A stretch of DNA of 62,021 nt from Parvularcula sp038745625 (GTDB lineage: Bacteria; Pseudomonadota; Alphaproteobacteria; Caulobacterales; Parvularculaceae), in assembly GCA_038745625.1 (NCBI GenBank), contig JBCDLG010000003.1, positions 1-62,021 of the forward strand. Direction: 5' to 3'. Each line of letters starts with the position of its first letter. Position 1 is the stretch's first letter. Position numbers and translations under genes: made by a program. Under the pieces are notes generated by a model. That model had not been told where the DNA came from and made no database searches. It saw only the letters and a list, made by a program, of their open reading frames with translations. Below are positions 53,171 through 61,827 of the stretch, in pieces.

Positions 53171-54727
53171 GCCCGCAATACCAGCTTCAAAGGCTGTATA
53201 CCGATGTTCAAGATCCGCCTGGACGCGGGCACGGGCGCTCGCCGCAAGAAACGCGGAACACGCCTCGGTATCGAGCCCGTCAGCACAGGGTTCAACGGGT
53301 CGTGCGCGATCGAAATCGGACCAAAGGGAATCGCCCTCGAGAAAACTCACCTCAATGCTCCGCCGTGCGATCTTTTTGAGGTCGCGATAGTCGAGGCCAT
53401 GGCGTGTTGCGGCGGTCTGATACTCTCGCGTTATGTCCGAGCGAAGAACACCCTCATCATCGGTCGAAAGAACGATGGGTACACCCGCCGCGAGATAGGT
53501 CGAGATCGGATGATCGTCACCTGCAACACCAAGGATCGCCTCATTGCTGCTGAGATTGACCTCAACAGCAATCCCCTTAGCAGCCATCAGCGCCAGCAGG
53601 TCTTCGCTGTTGTCTTCAAAGCCGATGTCAATGCCGTGGCCGATGCGTTCAGCGCCGGCGACAGAGATTGCCGTTGCGATATGATCATCAAGATCAGCCG
53701 TTTCCACAAGCCCGAGCCAAAGCTCACCAGCGTGCAGCGACAGCCGGACGTCGGGGTACTTGGCTTTGAAGTATCGCATCATCCGCATATGGAGCGCATA
53801 GTCCTGAATGGCGACGCGGTCATGCTCGGGCGCCAGAATATTGATCCCGACACTGCTATCTTCTTCGCTTGCCAGCATAAAATGGACCATCACCTGGGTG
53901 AAGACGAGCTCTGGCGGCAGAACCCGCGCGACGGCACCGAGATGGCGGACAGTGACGGAGCAGCCCAACATGGCATCGGCCTCATCACAGCGAAGAACCT
54001 CGCGCGCGCCCTGCAGCGTCGCATCAAGCTGATCTCGCCCCTGCCCGACGGCCGCCTGGAAGCCACCATCGAGCAGGGCCTGTTCGTAGGCCGCGAAATC
54101 CTCATCTGTTCCGCCACTAAGGGCTTCCGTTACGCCGTAGTCTGCCGGATTGGGGATGATCGTGACCCATGTCGGCTCGATATAGCTCACATTCTGACGA
54201 GCAGCGGTCTCCATCTGCCAGGCAAAACTACGGCCAGGGTAAACCCGCCAGACTGCTATAAATCGTTCAAAGGTCGAGAAGAAGTGGTCGGCTCCCGAGC
54301 GCGGCCCGCCCGGTGAGATGGACGATATATTCCGCATAGAGAACGCATCAATCAGCCGATTGCGCAACGGCTCGTCCGTCAGCACGACCGAGGCGTGAAC
54401 AGCCCCGCTACGCTCGGCCGCCGGATCATTACAAAGGATAAGCCGCGTCTCATCGGCGATCAGACAGATACCGCTGTCCTCCTCTGCTGCCCAGGCCAGC
54501 ATGCTCTCAGCATAAACCGCACCCGGAGGGTGGGTGTGCAGATCACCGCCCTTTGGCATCGCCTTCAAAAACTGCCGCAGGGCTGCGTGGTCGTCCAGTG
54601 CGTTGTCAAACGCGCGCGCCGCAGCGGCCTCGTTGGACGAGGAGCCGAGCCGCGGCACCTCAAATGTACTGCAGCCAACGAGGCTGACAGCGACGAGGGC
54701 AAGAGTGAGAGACCGAAAGAGCGGCAT
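53165..54727 (-). CDS. Adenosine-deaminase-family lipoprotein
   Basis: 520 residues from the ATG at 54727, giving a lipoprotein signal (ALVAVSLVGCS, Cys19). The frame to 54775 has no signal. The metal-dependent deaminase fold is readable: GGDLHTHPPGAVY (HxH), SLHAGELWLG (His, Glu), ERIGHGIDIGF (His) and LSTDDEGVLRS (Asp pair). Classical ADA has the same order. Envelope location suggests it deaminates extracellular or periplasmic adenosine or deoxyadenosine to inosine. Lies behind the NUP and TonB genes on the same strand. Confidence 0.88.
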   Translation of the reverse strand: MPLFRSLTLALVAVSLVGCSTFEVPRLGSSSNEAAAARAFDNALDDHAALRQFLKAMPKGGDLHTHPPGAVYAESMLAWAAEEDSGICLIADETRLILCNDPAAERSGAVHASVVLTDEPLRNRLIDAFSMRNISSISPGGPRSGADHFFSTFERFIAVWRVYPGRSFAWQMETAARQNVSYIEPTWVTIIPNPADYGVTEALSGGTDEDFAAYEQALLDGGFQAAVGQGRDQLDATLQGAREVLRCDEADAMLGCSVTVRHLGAVARVLPPELVFTQVMVHFMLASEEDSSVGINILAPEHDRVAIQDYALHMRMMRYFKAKYPDVRLSLHAGELWLGLVETADLDDHIATAISVAGAERIGHGIDIGFEDNSEDLLALMAAKGIAVEVNLSSNEAILGVAGDDHPISTYLAAGVPIVLSTDDEGVLRSDITREYQTAATRHGLDYRDLKKIARRSIEVSFLEGDSLWSDFDRARPVEPCADGLDTEACSAFLAASARARVQADLEHRYTAFEAGIAGL

Positions 54728-54735
54728 GAACTCCG

Positions 54736-55890
54736 TTACTCCGCTGACGGAATGTCCTCGGCGTAGACGTCCCAATTGGCGACCAGCTCATCGACCACTT
54801 TAGAGCCCGCAAGATAGAGCGCTTCAAGGGCTACCTCGAGACCAGCATACTCCTCGTTCTCGCGAAGAAGGTACTCCGCTGCGGTGAAGTTGGGCGGCGG
54901 CATCGTGAAATTGCTCCCTGAACGAAGGACCATCACCCGATCGACATCGACGCGGCCAATGACGTCGAGATAGGTCAGAGACTGGAGCGTTCCGGTGTCC
55001 TCCATGGCGGAGGTCACGAACTCGCCCTCGCCTTCCGTCCAGAAATCAAGCCAATGATTGGCCCAGTCGTTCATCATCTCACCGTGCCAGAAGGTCATCG
55101 CAGCAACGTGGTCGCCTTTGATGATTTTCGGCGTTGTGCGCGCGACCTCGTGCTCTGTAAACATCGCCCGTTCAGAGACGAGGTTCTCCTCATCGGGGAT
55201 CTCGATGTCTTTCGTCAGCTCGTAAGCCCAATCGCGGAGGCCTTCGTTCAGCACAAAGAGCTCACCCGTTGGCTCAGGCCGCTCTGCCGCGTTGGGACCA
55301 TCTGTGTAGCGTGCAAAGTACCCAAAGTCCCAATCTTCGGGGATTTCCCGAGGATCGATCTCGTGGCTGAGATCGCCATCAACGAGATAATGCGCCCAGG
55401 CAGCAGAACCGATCGTCGCATCTTCGGGATCGATCCCAGCAATGCCTGCGACCAACCAATAGGCGTGGGACAGATCAAATCGCTGGTCGAGGCCCAGCGC
55501 CATGATCGAGGCCGTCGACTTCATCGTGCCGATGCCGGTGACCATGACGAGAACACCGGTCTCCTCCTCCAAAAAGAGGTCGTGGTGGGAGTGCGGAAAC
55601 GGGATCTGAACGTTGAGGTTGCGGCGCTCTTTCCAAAGCTGAAACTCGCCGGCGACGTCGCCCTCGTCTTCGCCGATCTCGAACATGGTGACGACGACGG
55701 CCTTCACCGGGATCGGGCTCGAGCAGGCATAGCCCGGCTGACAATCGTTCGGGTCGACGACCTGGGGTGCTGCCGTCATCATTTCCGCGGCGGGCTCCTC
55801 ACCACAAGCTGCAAGGCCGACAAAGCCAAGCAGCGCAAGGGCCGCTGAGCGGAGGAAGGATGGGGCGGTCCAGTGATGCGCGGGGGTCAT
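54736..55890 (-). CDS. NUP-family (purine nucleoside permease, PF06516) lipoprotein
   Basis: 384 residues with a lipoprotein signal (AALALLGFVGLAACG, Cys29). Family stretches: PIPVKAVVVTMFEIGEDEGDVAGEFQLW, MVTGIGTMKSTASIMALGLDQRFDLSHAYWLVAGIAGI split across two strands, GSAAWAHYLVDGDLSHEID and SAMEDTGTLQSLTYL. The family is named from fungal nucleoside permeases, but I see no membrane helices here, and the GIAGI and AMEDTG elements recall nucleoside phosphorylases. A nucleoside-cleaving or binding role in the envelope is more likely than transport. The ADA gene follows after 8 bases. Confidence 0.85.
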   Translation of the reverse strand: MTPAHHWTAPSFLRSAALALLGFVGLAACGEEPAAEMMTAAPQVVDPNDCQPGYACSSPIPVKAVVVTMFEIGEDEGDVAGEFQLWKERRNLNVQIPFPHSHHDLFLEEETGVLVMVTGIGTMKSTASIMALGLDQRFDLSHAYWLVAGIAGIDPEDATIGSAAWAHYLVDGDLSHEIDPREIPEDWDFGYFARYTDGPNAAERPEPTGELFVLNEGLRDWAYELTKDIEIPDEENLVSERAMFTEHEVARTTPKIIKGDHVAAMTFWHGEMMNDWANHWLDFWTEGEGEFVTSAMEDTGTLQSLTYLDVIGRVDVDRVMVLRSGSNFTMPPPNFTAAEYLLRENEEYAGLEVALEALYLAGSKVVDELVANWDVYAEDIPSAE

Positions 55891-55913
55891 TCTCTCTCCC
55901 TTTGAAACTCGAC

Positions 55914-55946
55914 GGCCGTCCGCTCGCGCAACGCAAGCGGACGGCC
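55914..55946 (-). terminator. Hairpin between the TonB receptor and NUP genes
   Basis: GGCCGTCCGCT (55914-55924) and AGCGGACGGCC (55936-55946) form a perfect 11-bp GC-rich stem around an 11-base loop. It begins about 20 bases after the receptor stop on the minus strand. No clear U-tract follows, so it may be a leaky terminator or an mRNA 3'-end stabiliser giving more receptor than downstream enzymes. Confidence 0.6.
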
Positions 55947-55968
55947 CCCAAGGCTTAGCGGAATTTGC

Positions 55969-58380
55969 TTAGAACTTGTAAGACACAGTCGCCTGAATGT
56001 GCCGCGGCAGTTCAGGCAAAGCAATTGTCGAACCAAAGAGTTCCGTGAAGTTCGCGCGGAAATACTCCTCATCGGTGAGGTTCTTCACGTTGACACGGAA
56101 CAGCCAGTTCTCAGTCTCATAGGAGGCACCCAGATCAACCAGCGTATAGCTTGGCAGCTCAACGGACTGGCTTTGTCCAGCGAACACTTCCTCGACATCC
56201 GTCACCGTACCAAAGATCGCCAGCCCGTTGTCGAACTGATAGGTCGCCGTGAACGAGTAGATGTTCTCCGGGATACCGGCCCGGCGAGCCTCCGATTCAT
56301 TGGTGATCGGAAGAAGGCCGAAGGGCTGACCGCCTAGGTGAAGAGTCGGGTCACTGACGTTCACAAGATCTTCAATGCCAAAGAAGCTGAACAGTGAGCC
56401 TTCCTGCAACGCCGTCAAGTTGACGACCTCTGTGTTGGTGTATGCACCCGTGAGGAGCAGGTTGTCGGTGACCGCCCAACGGAATTCAGCCTCAATGCCC
56501 TCGGTCTTCACCGCTTGGTTGGTGACGATCTGTTGCGCGCTAAAGTCCACGCGTTCCTGCTCGTAGAACGCAAGCGCAGCATAAAGACGATCGTCGAAGA
56601 AGTTGCCTTTCACACCAAACTCTTCGAGCGTCGCTTCAGTCAGCCATGTGCCGTTACGCAGATTCTCGGTAGAAATCTCCGCGCCTTGCCCGGCCACAAC
56701 AGACGACTGCTCAGACCACGTTGCATAAGGAATGACACCGAATGGCAACTCGTAAGACACCGACGCCGTGTACGACCACGCGACATCCTTGTCTTCGCCT
56801 TCTGCCAAGCCTGGGTCAGACGGGTCGGGAGGGAAGATCAACAGGTCCACTTGATCCTCAGCCTCCGCATCGATGTAGTCATACCGACCACCGAGCAAGA
56901 AGGTGAGGCCGAAGTCCGTTTCGACGTCCACAAGCGCGGCCAAGGCGAGGTTCAAGTAGTCGCCCTCAACATAGCCCGAGAAGTTCTGCCCTTCCTCCGT
57001 CGACAGAAGCCGGTCGGACAGAGCGTCGTAGCCCTGGGTCAGGTCAACGCGGTGGAAATACTCGAAAAAGAAATCGTCCGCTTGCTCAAAGTTGGTGTAG
57101 CGCAACGAGGGCGAGACTTGCGAGTTGATCTCAATGCCATCCAGCTCGAATGTTTTCGAGACGACGATCTTGTCCTCGATCACCCACGAATCGATGAGCT
57201 GCGAGAAGCCGTAAGAGTTCTCGTTCAGATTTTCACTCGAGTCGTAGAAGAATTGATTTTTGACTTCGAGGCCGCTGTCGCTCTCATAAATGACGTCGAA
57301 ATAGATCGTCTCAGCGATGTTCTCCAAGAGATCATTTGGTCCCGTTAGGACATCGCGGCGGCTGAGCGTCGTTGTCCCTGTGTTCTCAAGGGCGATGATC
57401 GGATCAAGGTCAGCATCGGTCACGCTCGCTGGATCAAAACGGAATGCACTGAACTCGCCAACAAAGAACTCAGACGGCGATAGCTGTCCGTCATTGTCCG
57501 TGTCGAGAGGTTGTGCGGTACCGGTGATGTAGGTGCCGTTATCGACAAGATCCTGGGTTAGACGGTTCCAACCACCGTTCTGGTCACCTTCAAAATCGTG
57601 GTACATGCCGCCAAATTCAAGGCGAATGTTCTCTGTCAGATACGTGTCGAACGCTGCTTGGATGATCGTCTGATCGGTGGCGATGTTATTGTAGTAGCTG
57701 CCCGAATTCTCGACCTGCGCGAACACATGATAGCCAAACTCTTGGCCCAAAATGCTGGCGGGACCAGTCACCTGTCCAGTCAGCACGCTCTTGTCCCAGC
57801 TGCCGGTCGTGTAGCTAACTTCGCCCTGGGGTGCGTCGAGGAGTTTACCTCCGGCCACGCGCGCCGTTTTCGGCACGAAGTTGATGTAACCGCCGATCTT
57901 CGCGGGACCGTAGATCGGGGAAGCTGGACCACGGACGATATCGATCCGGTCGGACGCGCCAATGGGGGTTGGGTAGTTGCCTGGGTTGTCGAGACGCCGC
58001 ACGCCGCGGAAGTAAACCTCACCAGGAGAACCCCGCACGTCGAGCGAACCACCGACGCCAAAGAACGAGTTGGTGAACGTACCCGGAGCTTGTGCCACCA
58101 GCCCGTAGATATCTGTGATGCCGAAGCGCTCGATTTGCTCCGAACTGATCGTTGACGCCGAACGCGGCGTCTCAACGAGGTTCTTGTCGAAACCAAAAAC
58201 CGATCCAACGTCCTCAACGGGAAGTGCGCGAAGGCTGCCTTGGACGACGATCACATCGCCTTCATCGTCCTGGGCCCACGCCGCACTCGACAGCGCTGAA
58301 CAAGCCATCAGAGCCGTTAGCGCCCGGGTGCGCCGCCGTCCCTTTCCATCATGATCGTGATTGTGTGTTGCCTTTGCCAC
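55969..58380 (-). CDS. TonB-dependent outer-membrane receptor, purine-locus associated
   Basis: 803 residues from the GTG at 58378-58380, which gives a cleavable signal (ALTALMACSALSSAAWAQD, cut about 36); an ATG-less extension to 58413 lacks one. Plug domain: VETPRSASTISSEQIERFG, DRIDIVRGPASPIYGPAKIGGYINFVPK. The beta-barrel ends HIQATVSYKF with terminal Phe. The barrel top-level similarity is to siderophore-type receptors, but the downstream NUP and ADA genes suggest nucleosides or nucleotides as cargo. No TonB, ExbB or ExbD genes are nearby. Confidence 0.92.
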   Translation of the reverse strand: MAKATHNHDHDGKGRRRTRALTALMACSALSSAAWAQDDEGDVIVVQGSLRALPVEDVGSVFGFDKNLVETPRSASTISSEQIERFGITDIYGLVAQAPGTFTNSFFGVGGSLDVRGSPGEVYFRGVRRLDNPGNYPTPIGASDRIDIVRGPASPIYGPAKIGGYINFVPKTARVAGGKLLDAPQGEVSYTTGSWDKSVLTGQVTGPASILGQEFGYHVFAQVENSGSYYNNIATDQTIIQAAFDTYLTENIRLEFGGMYHDFEGDQNGGWNRLTQDLVDNGTYITGTAQPLDTDNDGQLSPSEFFVGEFSAFRFDPASVTDADLDPIIALENTGTTTLSRRDVLTGPNDLLENIAETIYFDVIYESDSGLEVKNQFFYDSSENLNENSYGFSQLIDSWVIEDKIVVSKTFELDGIEINSQVSPSLRYTNFEQADDFFFEYFHRVDLTQGYDALSDRLLSTEEGQNFSGYVEGDYLNLALAALVDVETDFGLTFLLGGRYDYIDAEAEDQVDLLIFPPDPSDPGLAEGEDKDVAWSYTASVSYELPFGVIPYATWSEQSSVVAGQGAEISTENLRNGTWLTEATLEEFGVKGNFFDDRLYAALAFYEQERVDFSAQQIVTNQAVKTEGIEAEFRWAVTDNLLLTGAYTNTEVVNLTALQEGSLFSFFGIEDLVNVSDPTLHLGGQPFGLLPITNESEARRAGIPENIYSFTATYQFDNGLAIFGTVTDVEEVFAGQSQSVELPSYTLVDLGASYETENWLFRVNVKNLTDEEYFRANFTELFGSTIALPELPRHIQATVSYKF

Positions 58381-58506
58381 GGTATGCCACCCTTCATTGC
58401 AAAGCCGGCACAAATCAGAGCGGGCCCGCCGATGGCGAGCTTATCTGCCCCCAAATTGTGCACGAGCGAACGTCGCTTCATAAAAACGTTAAATTCGCAC
58501 TGCAAA

Positions 58507-58535
58507 CGTTGTCAACGAGGAAATGTTATTATACG
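58507..58535 (+). promoter_or_regulatory. Candidate promoter with overlapping palindrome for the 58651 lipoprotein gene
   Basis: CGTTGTCAACG (58507-58517) is a perfect 11-base palindrome. It contains TTGTCA (58509-58514), five of six matches to a -35 box. A TATACG hexamer follows 15 bases later (58530-58535). Transcription would start near 58543. The surrounding stretch is AT-richer than the window. A regulator bound at the palindrome would block the -35. Spacing is short of the ideal 17, so the promoter is tentative. Confidence 0.4.
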
Positions 58536-58570
58536 TCGTATTTTTAGCATGTTCGACTTATCGGTCACAG

Positions 58571-58615
58571 CTTCCTGAATTATCTTTTCTAGCGCTGCTG
58601 CGCTAGCTCAGGAAG
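58571..58615 (+). other. Nested stem-loop in the leader of the lipoprotein gene
   Basis: An outer arm CTTCCTGA (58571-58578) pairs perfectly with TCAGGAAG (58608-58615). Inside it CTAGCGC (58589-58595) pairs perfectly with GCGCTAG (58600-58606) around a TGCT loop. The element sits 35 bases before the GTG at 58651 and no plus-strand gene precedes it, so it is not an ordinary terminator of a neighbour. It may be a translational control or RNA-stability element; no known riboswitch class is recognised. Confidence 0.55.
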
Positions 58616-58650
58616 ACTAAGCCTTTCAATTGTTTGGAGAGATTGGTCAA

Positions 58651-59556
58651 GTGCGCAGTCGCGAAACTCTCCGGACGGGATGGGCCGTTCCTGTCGTTTT
58701 GTTGCTCATGAGTTGCGGCGGTGCAACATCAGAGCATGAGCCCGAGCGCGCGAGCCGGATATGCATCGTCAACTATTCCGTGAGCCCGCTCCACGGCGGC
58801 GCGCGCATGGGCGATCAGCGTCGAGATATCCTCAAAAGAGAGATGGGCGGCGGCTTTGCTGATTCGTCGCTAGCGCGTGATCTTGATGCCTTCAGTGCGC
58901 AAATGATCGAAGAGCTGCGTCGCGACCTCACCCTCCCCCCCTTTCGCATTGAGCAGGTGCGCGGCGGATACAAAGGCTCCACGAGCGACTCGCTAACAGC
59001 CACGGCGCGCTTCATCGGGGACGCAGATCCGGCTGCGTTCAGCCACCTGACCTCGGCAATAGGCTATGTCTTCATGCAAGACGGCATGATCCTGCAATGC
59101 TCCTTAGGGGCGGAAAGTGACGAGGAACACGATCGCGTCCCTGCGCTCGTCCTTCGCGACGTGGGCACCCGCGATGACCTGAACATAGAGAGTGTTGGCG
59201 CTCTTTATGCGGACATGCTGAACGTGACGGGCTTTGATGAGCTCGGCTTCACCTACGACCCCGCCGAGGACACTCTGACCATTTTGGTCTTCTCGGCCGA
59301 TGGCGCCCCCGAACGGGAGGCTATGGCATGGGCGTTGGACACGCTGAATAGGGAAGGTACGGCGGCCGAGGTGGTCCTCGGCGAGGAGGGTCGATCGGTG
59401 TCGTTTCTCGGCCATCGCTGGGAGGAGGACGCCGCAGGCACCACTTATGCTCAACTGCTACGCCCTGCTTTTGACGAGCAGCTCGTAAGTTTACGCCAGC
59501 TTGACCAGTACCAGCAGACCTATCTCACTATTATCGATACCTATACGGATCAATAG
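58651..59556 (+). CDS. Hypothetical lipoprotein of the purine locus
   Basis: 301 residues from the GTG at 58651, with GGAGAG nine bases upstream; a TTG at 58630 would precede the signal by seven residues. Lipoprotein signal VPVVLLLMSCGG (Cys22). The mature protein is acidic and soluble, with mixed alpha/beta character (GYVFMQDGMILQC; LNIESVGALYADML; DTLTILVFSADGAPEREAMAWAL). I recognise no family. It is divergent from the TonB receptor and convergent with uraH, so its place, not its sequence, ties it to purine use. Confidence 0.7.
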   Translation: MRSRETLRTGWAVPVVLLLMSCGGATSEHEPERASRICIVNYSVSPLHGGARMGDQRRDILKREMGGGFADSSLARDLDAFSAQMIEELRRDLTLPPFRIEQVRGGYKGSTSDSLTATARFIGDADPAAFSHLTSAIGYVFMQDGMILQCSLGAESDEEHDRVPALVLRDVGTRDDLNIESVGALYADMLNVTGFDELGFTYDPAEDTLTILVFSADGAPEREAMAWALDTLNREGTAAEVVLGEEGRSVSFLGHRWEEDAAGTTYAQLLRPAFDEQLVSLRQLDQYQQTYLTIIDTYTDQ

Positions 59557-59559
59557 CGC

Positions 59560-59889
59560 TTAGCTGCCGCGATAGGTCGACGCCGCAAAAGGTGTGGCAA
59601 GGAGCGGTACATGATGGTGCTCGTCCGGGTTCTTCACCTCAAAATCGAGCGTCACCTCATGGAGAAAGATATCGGTATGCCCACGGGCGGAGAAATAGGC
59701 GCCGATATCGAAGGCGATTTTGTGGCGGCCGGCTTCTAGCGGCTCACCGCTCAACAGGTCTTTGCAACGGCCGTCAGTATCGGTCACCCCTTCGGTCCGC
59801 GGCTCGCCGTGCATATGCAGAGTGATCCGCACCCCCACCGCAGGCCTGCCAGTGGTGAGATCCAGCACGTGTGTTGACAGACCGCTCAT
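59560..59889 (-). CDS. uraH: 5-hydroxyisourate hydrolase
   Basis: 109-residue transthyretin-like protein. Active-site residues are in place: His in LSTHVLDL, Arg in VGVRITL, and the terminal YRGS tetrapeptide that marks HIU hydrolases rather than transthyretin. It opens 5-hydroxyisourate to OHCU. Its start overlaps the preceding gene stop (ATGA). Confidence 0.97.
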   Translation of the reverse strand: MSGLSTHVLDLTTGRPAVGVRITLHMHGEPRTEGVTDTDGRCKDLLSGEPLEAGRHKIAFDIGAYFSARGHTDIFLHEVTLDFEVKNPDEHHHVPLLATPFAASTYRGS

Positions 59890-61328
59890 GACGCCTGCCT
59901 ATCATCCGTGTGCTGCGCAGCATATTGAAGAGCACGCTCACCGCCAAGAAACTCCTTCTCGTCAAACGCTGTATAGTCCGCTAACCAAGTATCCTCTTCA
60001 TCCGTGAACAGTTGATCCGCGATACCCCGCGCCAGACGCGGAATGGCGTAGCCCAGGCCAGTGAGAGCAGCAGCAGACAACCCGAGGCTCATCACGGCGC
60101 CATAATTGAAGAGATAGAGCCCCTCCAGCAACTCGTTATCGGCCGGGTCCTTGGCCAAGAGCTCGAAATGAGGCCCGAGATAGGGATGATCATCAAGGAT
60201 AGCCTTGCGTTTATCCGCTATCGGATGAAAGCGGTCGCGCCATCGAGCCACCTTCGGCGCCACCGACCCAAGCTCTGGCCGGAGCCCCAGATCAGTGACG
60301 AGACCTGTGGAGAGGATCAAGAAATCATAAACATAGCGGCCCTTGGGACTGATGATCTCAATGCCGTCGGCGACCTGGCGAACGCCGTTCCAGGGTTCGC
60401 CTAGATGAAGCGAGAAGTTGGACCACTCACTGGCGCGGTCGAATGTATCATTCGTCGGCGGCTGGCCTGATTCGAAAAACGTCCGCATTACCTCATATTT
60501 GGTGTCGTCCGCTAGAGACGCGTAGCGCGGCACCAGGCCCGTCCGCTCCATAAAACGGATGGGGTTGATTTCGGGGAGCCGCGGGCGCCGTGCGAACACA
60601 TCGACGCTGGCCGCACCCGCCTTGAGCGCATGCTGAGCGTTGTCAAACCCCGATGCACCCACGCCCAAAATTGCAATCCGCTTGTCCTTCACCTGCGCAT
60701 CCGTGAGTGGATGCGAGGTGTGGGCATAGCATTCGCGAGGCAGTGCGTCTTCGATCATAGAGGGCACATGCCATTCGCCGCCGCCCTGAATGCCGGTGGC
60801 AAAAACGACTTTGCGCGCCCGAAAGACCTCGACGCCGCTCGGGCCTTCCGCCGTCAGTTGATAAAGACCGCGCTCTTGTTGTTCACAGCTCGTGACTCGC
60901 CGACTGTTGAGGACGGGCAAGCCGAGCATCTTGCGATACCAGATGAGATACTCCGCCCACGCCTCACGCGGGATTTTTCCCATCTCTTGCCAAGCCTCGG
61001 GACCATGCTTCGCCGACCAGTAAGCGCGGAAGGTGAGCGAAGGCACCCCAAGATCGATCGACGTCAACTCCTTGGGGGTACGGAGCGTATACATCCGGGC
61101 GTAGGTCAACCATGGCCCTTCAAAGCCCTCTTCGTTCTCATCGAGAACAATGACGTTCTGTACACGCTCACGCAGAAGACCGAAAGCGGCGCCCATGCCA
61201 CTTTGACCGCCGCCCACGACGACAACATCATAGGGCTCGTCTCGCTCACCGAGCGGTCGCGCTGGTTTCACGCCAAGCGTCTCAAGATCAAGGGCAACTT
61301 GGGTTTCATGGTCAGTCAGGTTGGCCAT
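59886..61328 (-). CDS. FAD/NAD(P)H monooxygenase-like protein, probable urate hydroxylase
   Basis: 480 residues from the ATG at 61328, set by a strong AGGAGG six bases upstream (61335-61340). FAD-binding VVVVGGGQSGMGAAFG (about 35-50) and a second Rossmann site RIAILGVGASGFDNA place it in the FMO-like two-dinucleotide-binding class, unlike the single-site HpxO group. It lies between uraD and uraH, exactly where urate must be oxidised, and no uricase is present. HpyO-type flavoprotein urate hydroxylases are the closest functional precedent I know. Activity is inferred from context. Confidence 0.78.
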   Translation of the reverse strand: MANLTDHETQVALDLETLGVKPARPLGERDEPYDVVVVGGGQSGMGAAFGLLRERVQNVIVLDENEEGFEGPWLTYARMYTLRTPKELTSIDLGVPSLTFRAYWSAKHGPEAWQEMGKIPREAWAEYLIWYRKMLGLPVLNSRRVTSCEQQERGLYQLTAEGPSGVEVFRARKVVFATGIQGGGEWHVPSMIEDALPRECYAHTSHPLTDAQVKDKRIAILGVGASGFDNAQHALKAGAASVDVFARRPRLPEINPIRFMERTGLVPRYASLADDTKYEVMRTFFESGQPPTNDTFDRASEWSNFSLHLGEPWNGVRQVADGIEIISPKGRYVYDFLILSTGLVTDLGLRPELGSVAPKVARWRDRFHPIADKRKAILDDHPYLGPHFELLAKDPADNELLEGLYLFNYGAVMSLGLSAAALTGLGYAIPRLARGIADQLFTDEEDTWLADYTAFDEKEFLGGERALQYAAQHTDDRQAS

Positions 61329-61827
61329 CGGCGACCTCCTTCCATCGATAACGGACGATTTTGCGCACCTCTTCAAGGGCCGCTGCAAGCTCGATGTCGG
61401 CGGCATTATCGAGCCGCCGCCCCATCGCCGACAGGATCGAGTCCTTGTCGTGATCCCGGACACAGATGATAAACGGGAAACCGAAACGCGCGCGATAGGC
61501 TTCGTTATAGCGTGTGAACCGCGCATGCTCATTGGCGGTCAGTTGGTCGAGACCAGCTGATGCTTGCTCCCGTGTCGAGCAATCGGTCAGCTCACCCCCG
61601 ATTGCGGCCTTGCCAGCGAGGTCGGGGTGGGCGTTCAAAAGAGCAACCTGGCGGTCCTCACCGGCCCTATCGACAGCCAGCTGAAGGCCAGCGAGCAAGG
61701 CCTCGCCGTCATCGAACGGTCGGAGATCCGCCGCGGCCGCAACCACCCACGGGCTGTGTTCATAAAGAAAGTCGAGCTGTTGCACGAACGCGGCCACAGG
61801 CAACTCATTCAGCGTCTCAAGGTTCAT
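61312..61827 (-). CDS. uraD: OHCU decarboxylase
   Basis: 171 residues. The active-site pattern is present: His67-Pro68 in LLNAHPDLAGK, Glu87 in STREQASAGLD, and FGFPFIICVRDHDKDSIL. UraD decarboxylates OHCU to (S)-allantoin. It overlaps the flavoprotein gene by 17 bases and the upstream AtzH-like gene by ATGA. Confidence 0.96.
   Translation of the reverse strand: MNLETLNELPVAAFVQQLDFLYEHSPWVVAAAADLRPFDDGEALLAGLQLAVDRAGEDRQVALLNAHPDLAGKAAIGGELTDCSTREQASAGLDQLTANEHARFTRYNEAYRARFGFPFIICVRDHDKDSILSAMGRRLDNAADIELAAALEEVRKIVRYRWKEVADGQPD

Noticed and set aside
53204..54316. 370-codon plus-strand ORF opposite the ADA-family lipoprotein gene
   Set aside because: Shadow of a gene with clear catalytic motifs; no family resemblance.
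55969..58380. Receptor as a plain siderophore receptor
   Set aside because: Possible by plug sequence, but the neighbours are purine-handling lipoproteins and no iron or siderophore genes are present; kept only as an alternative.
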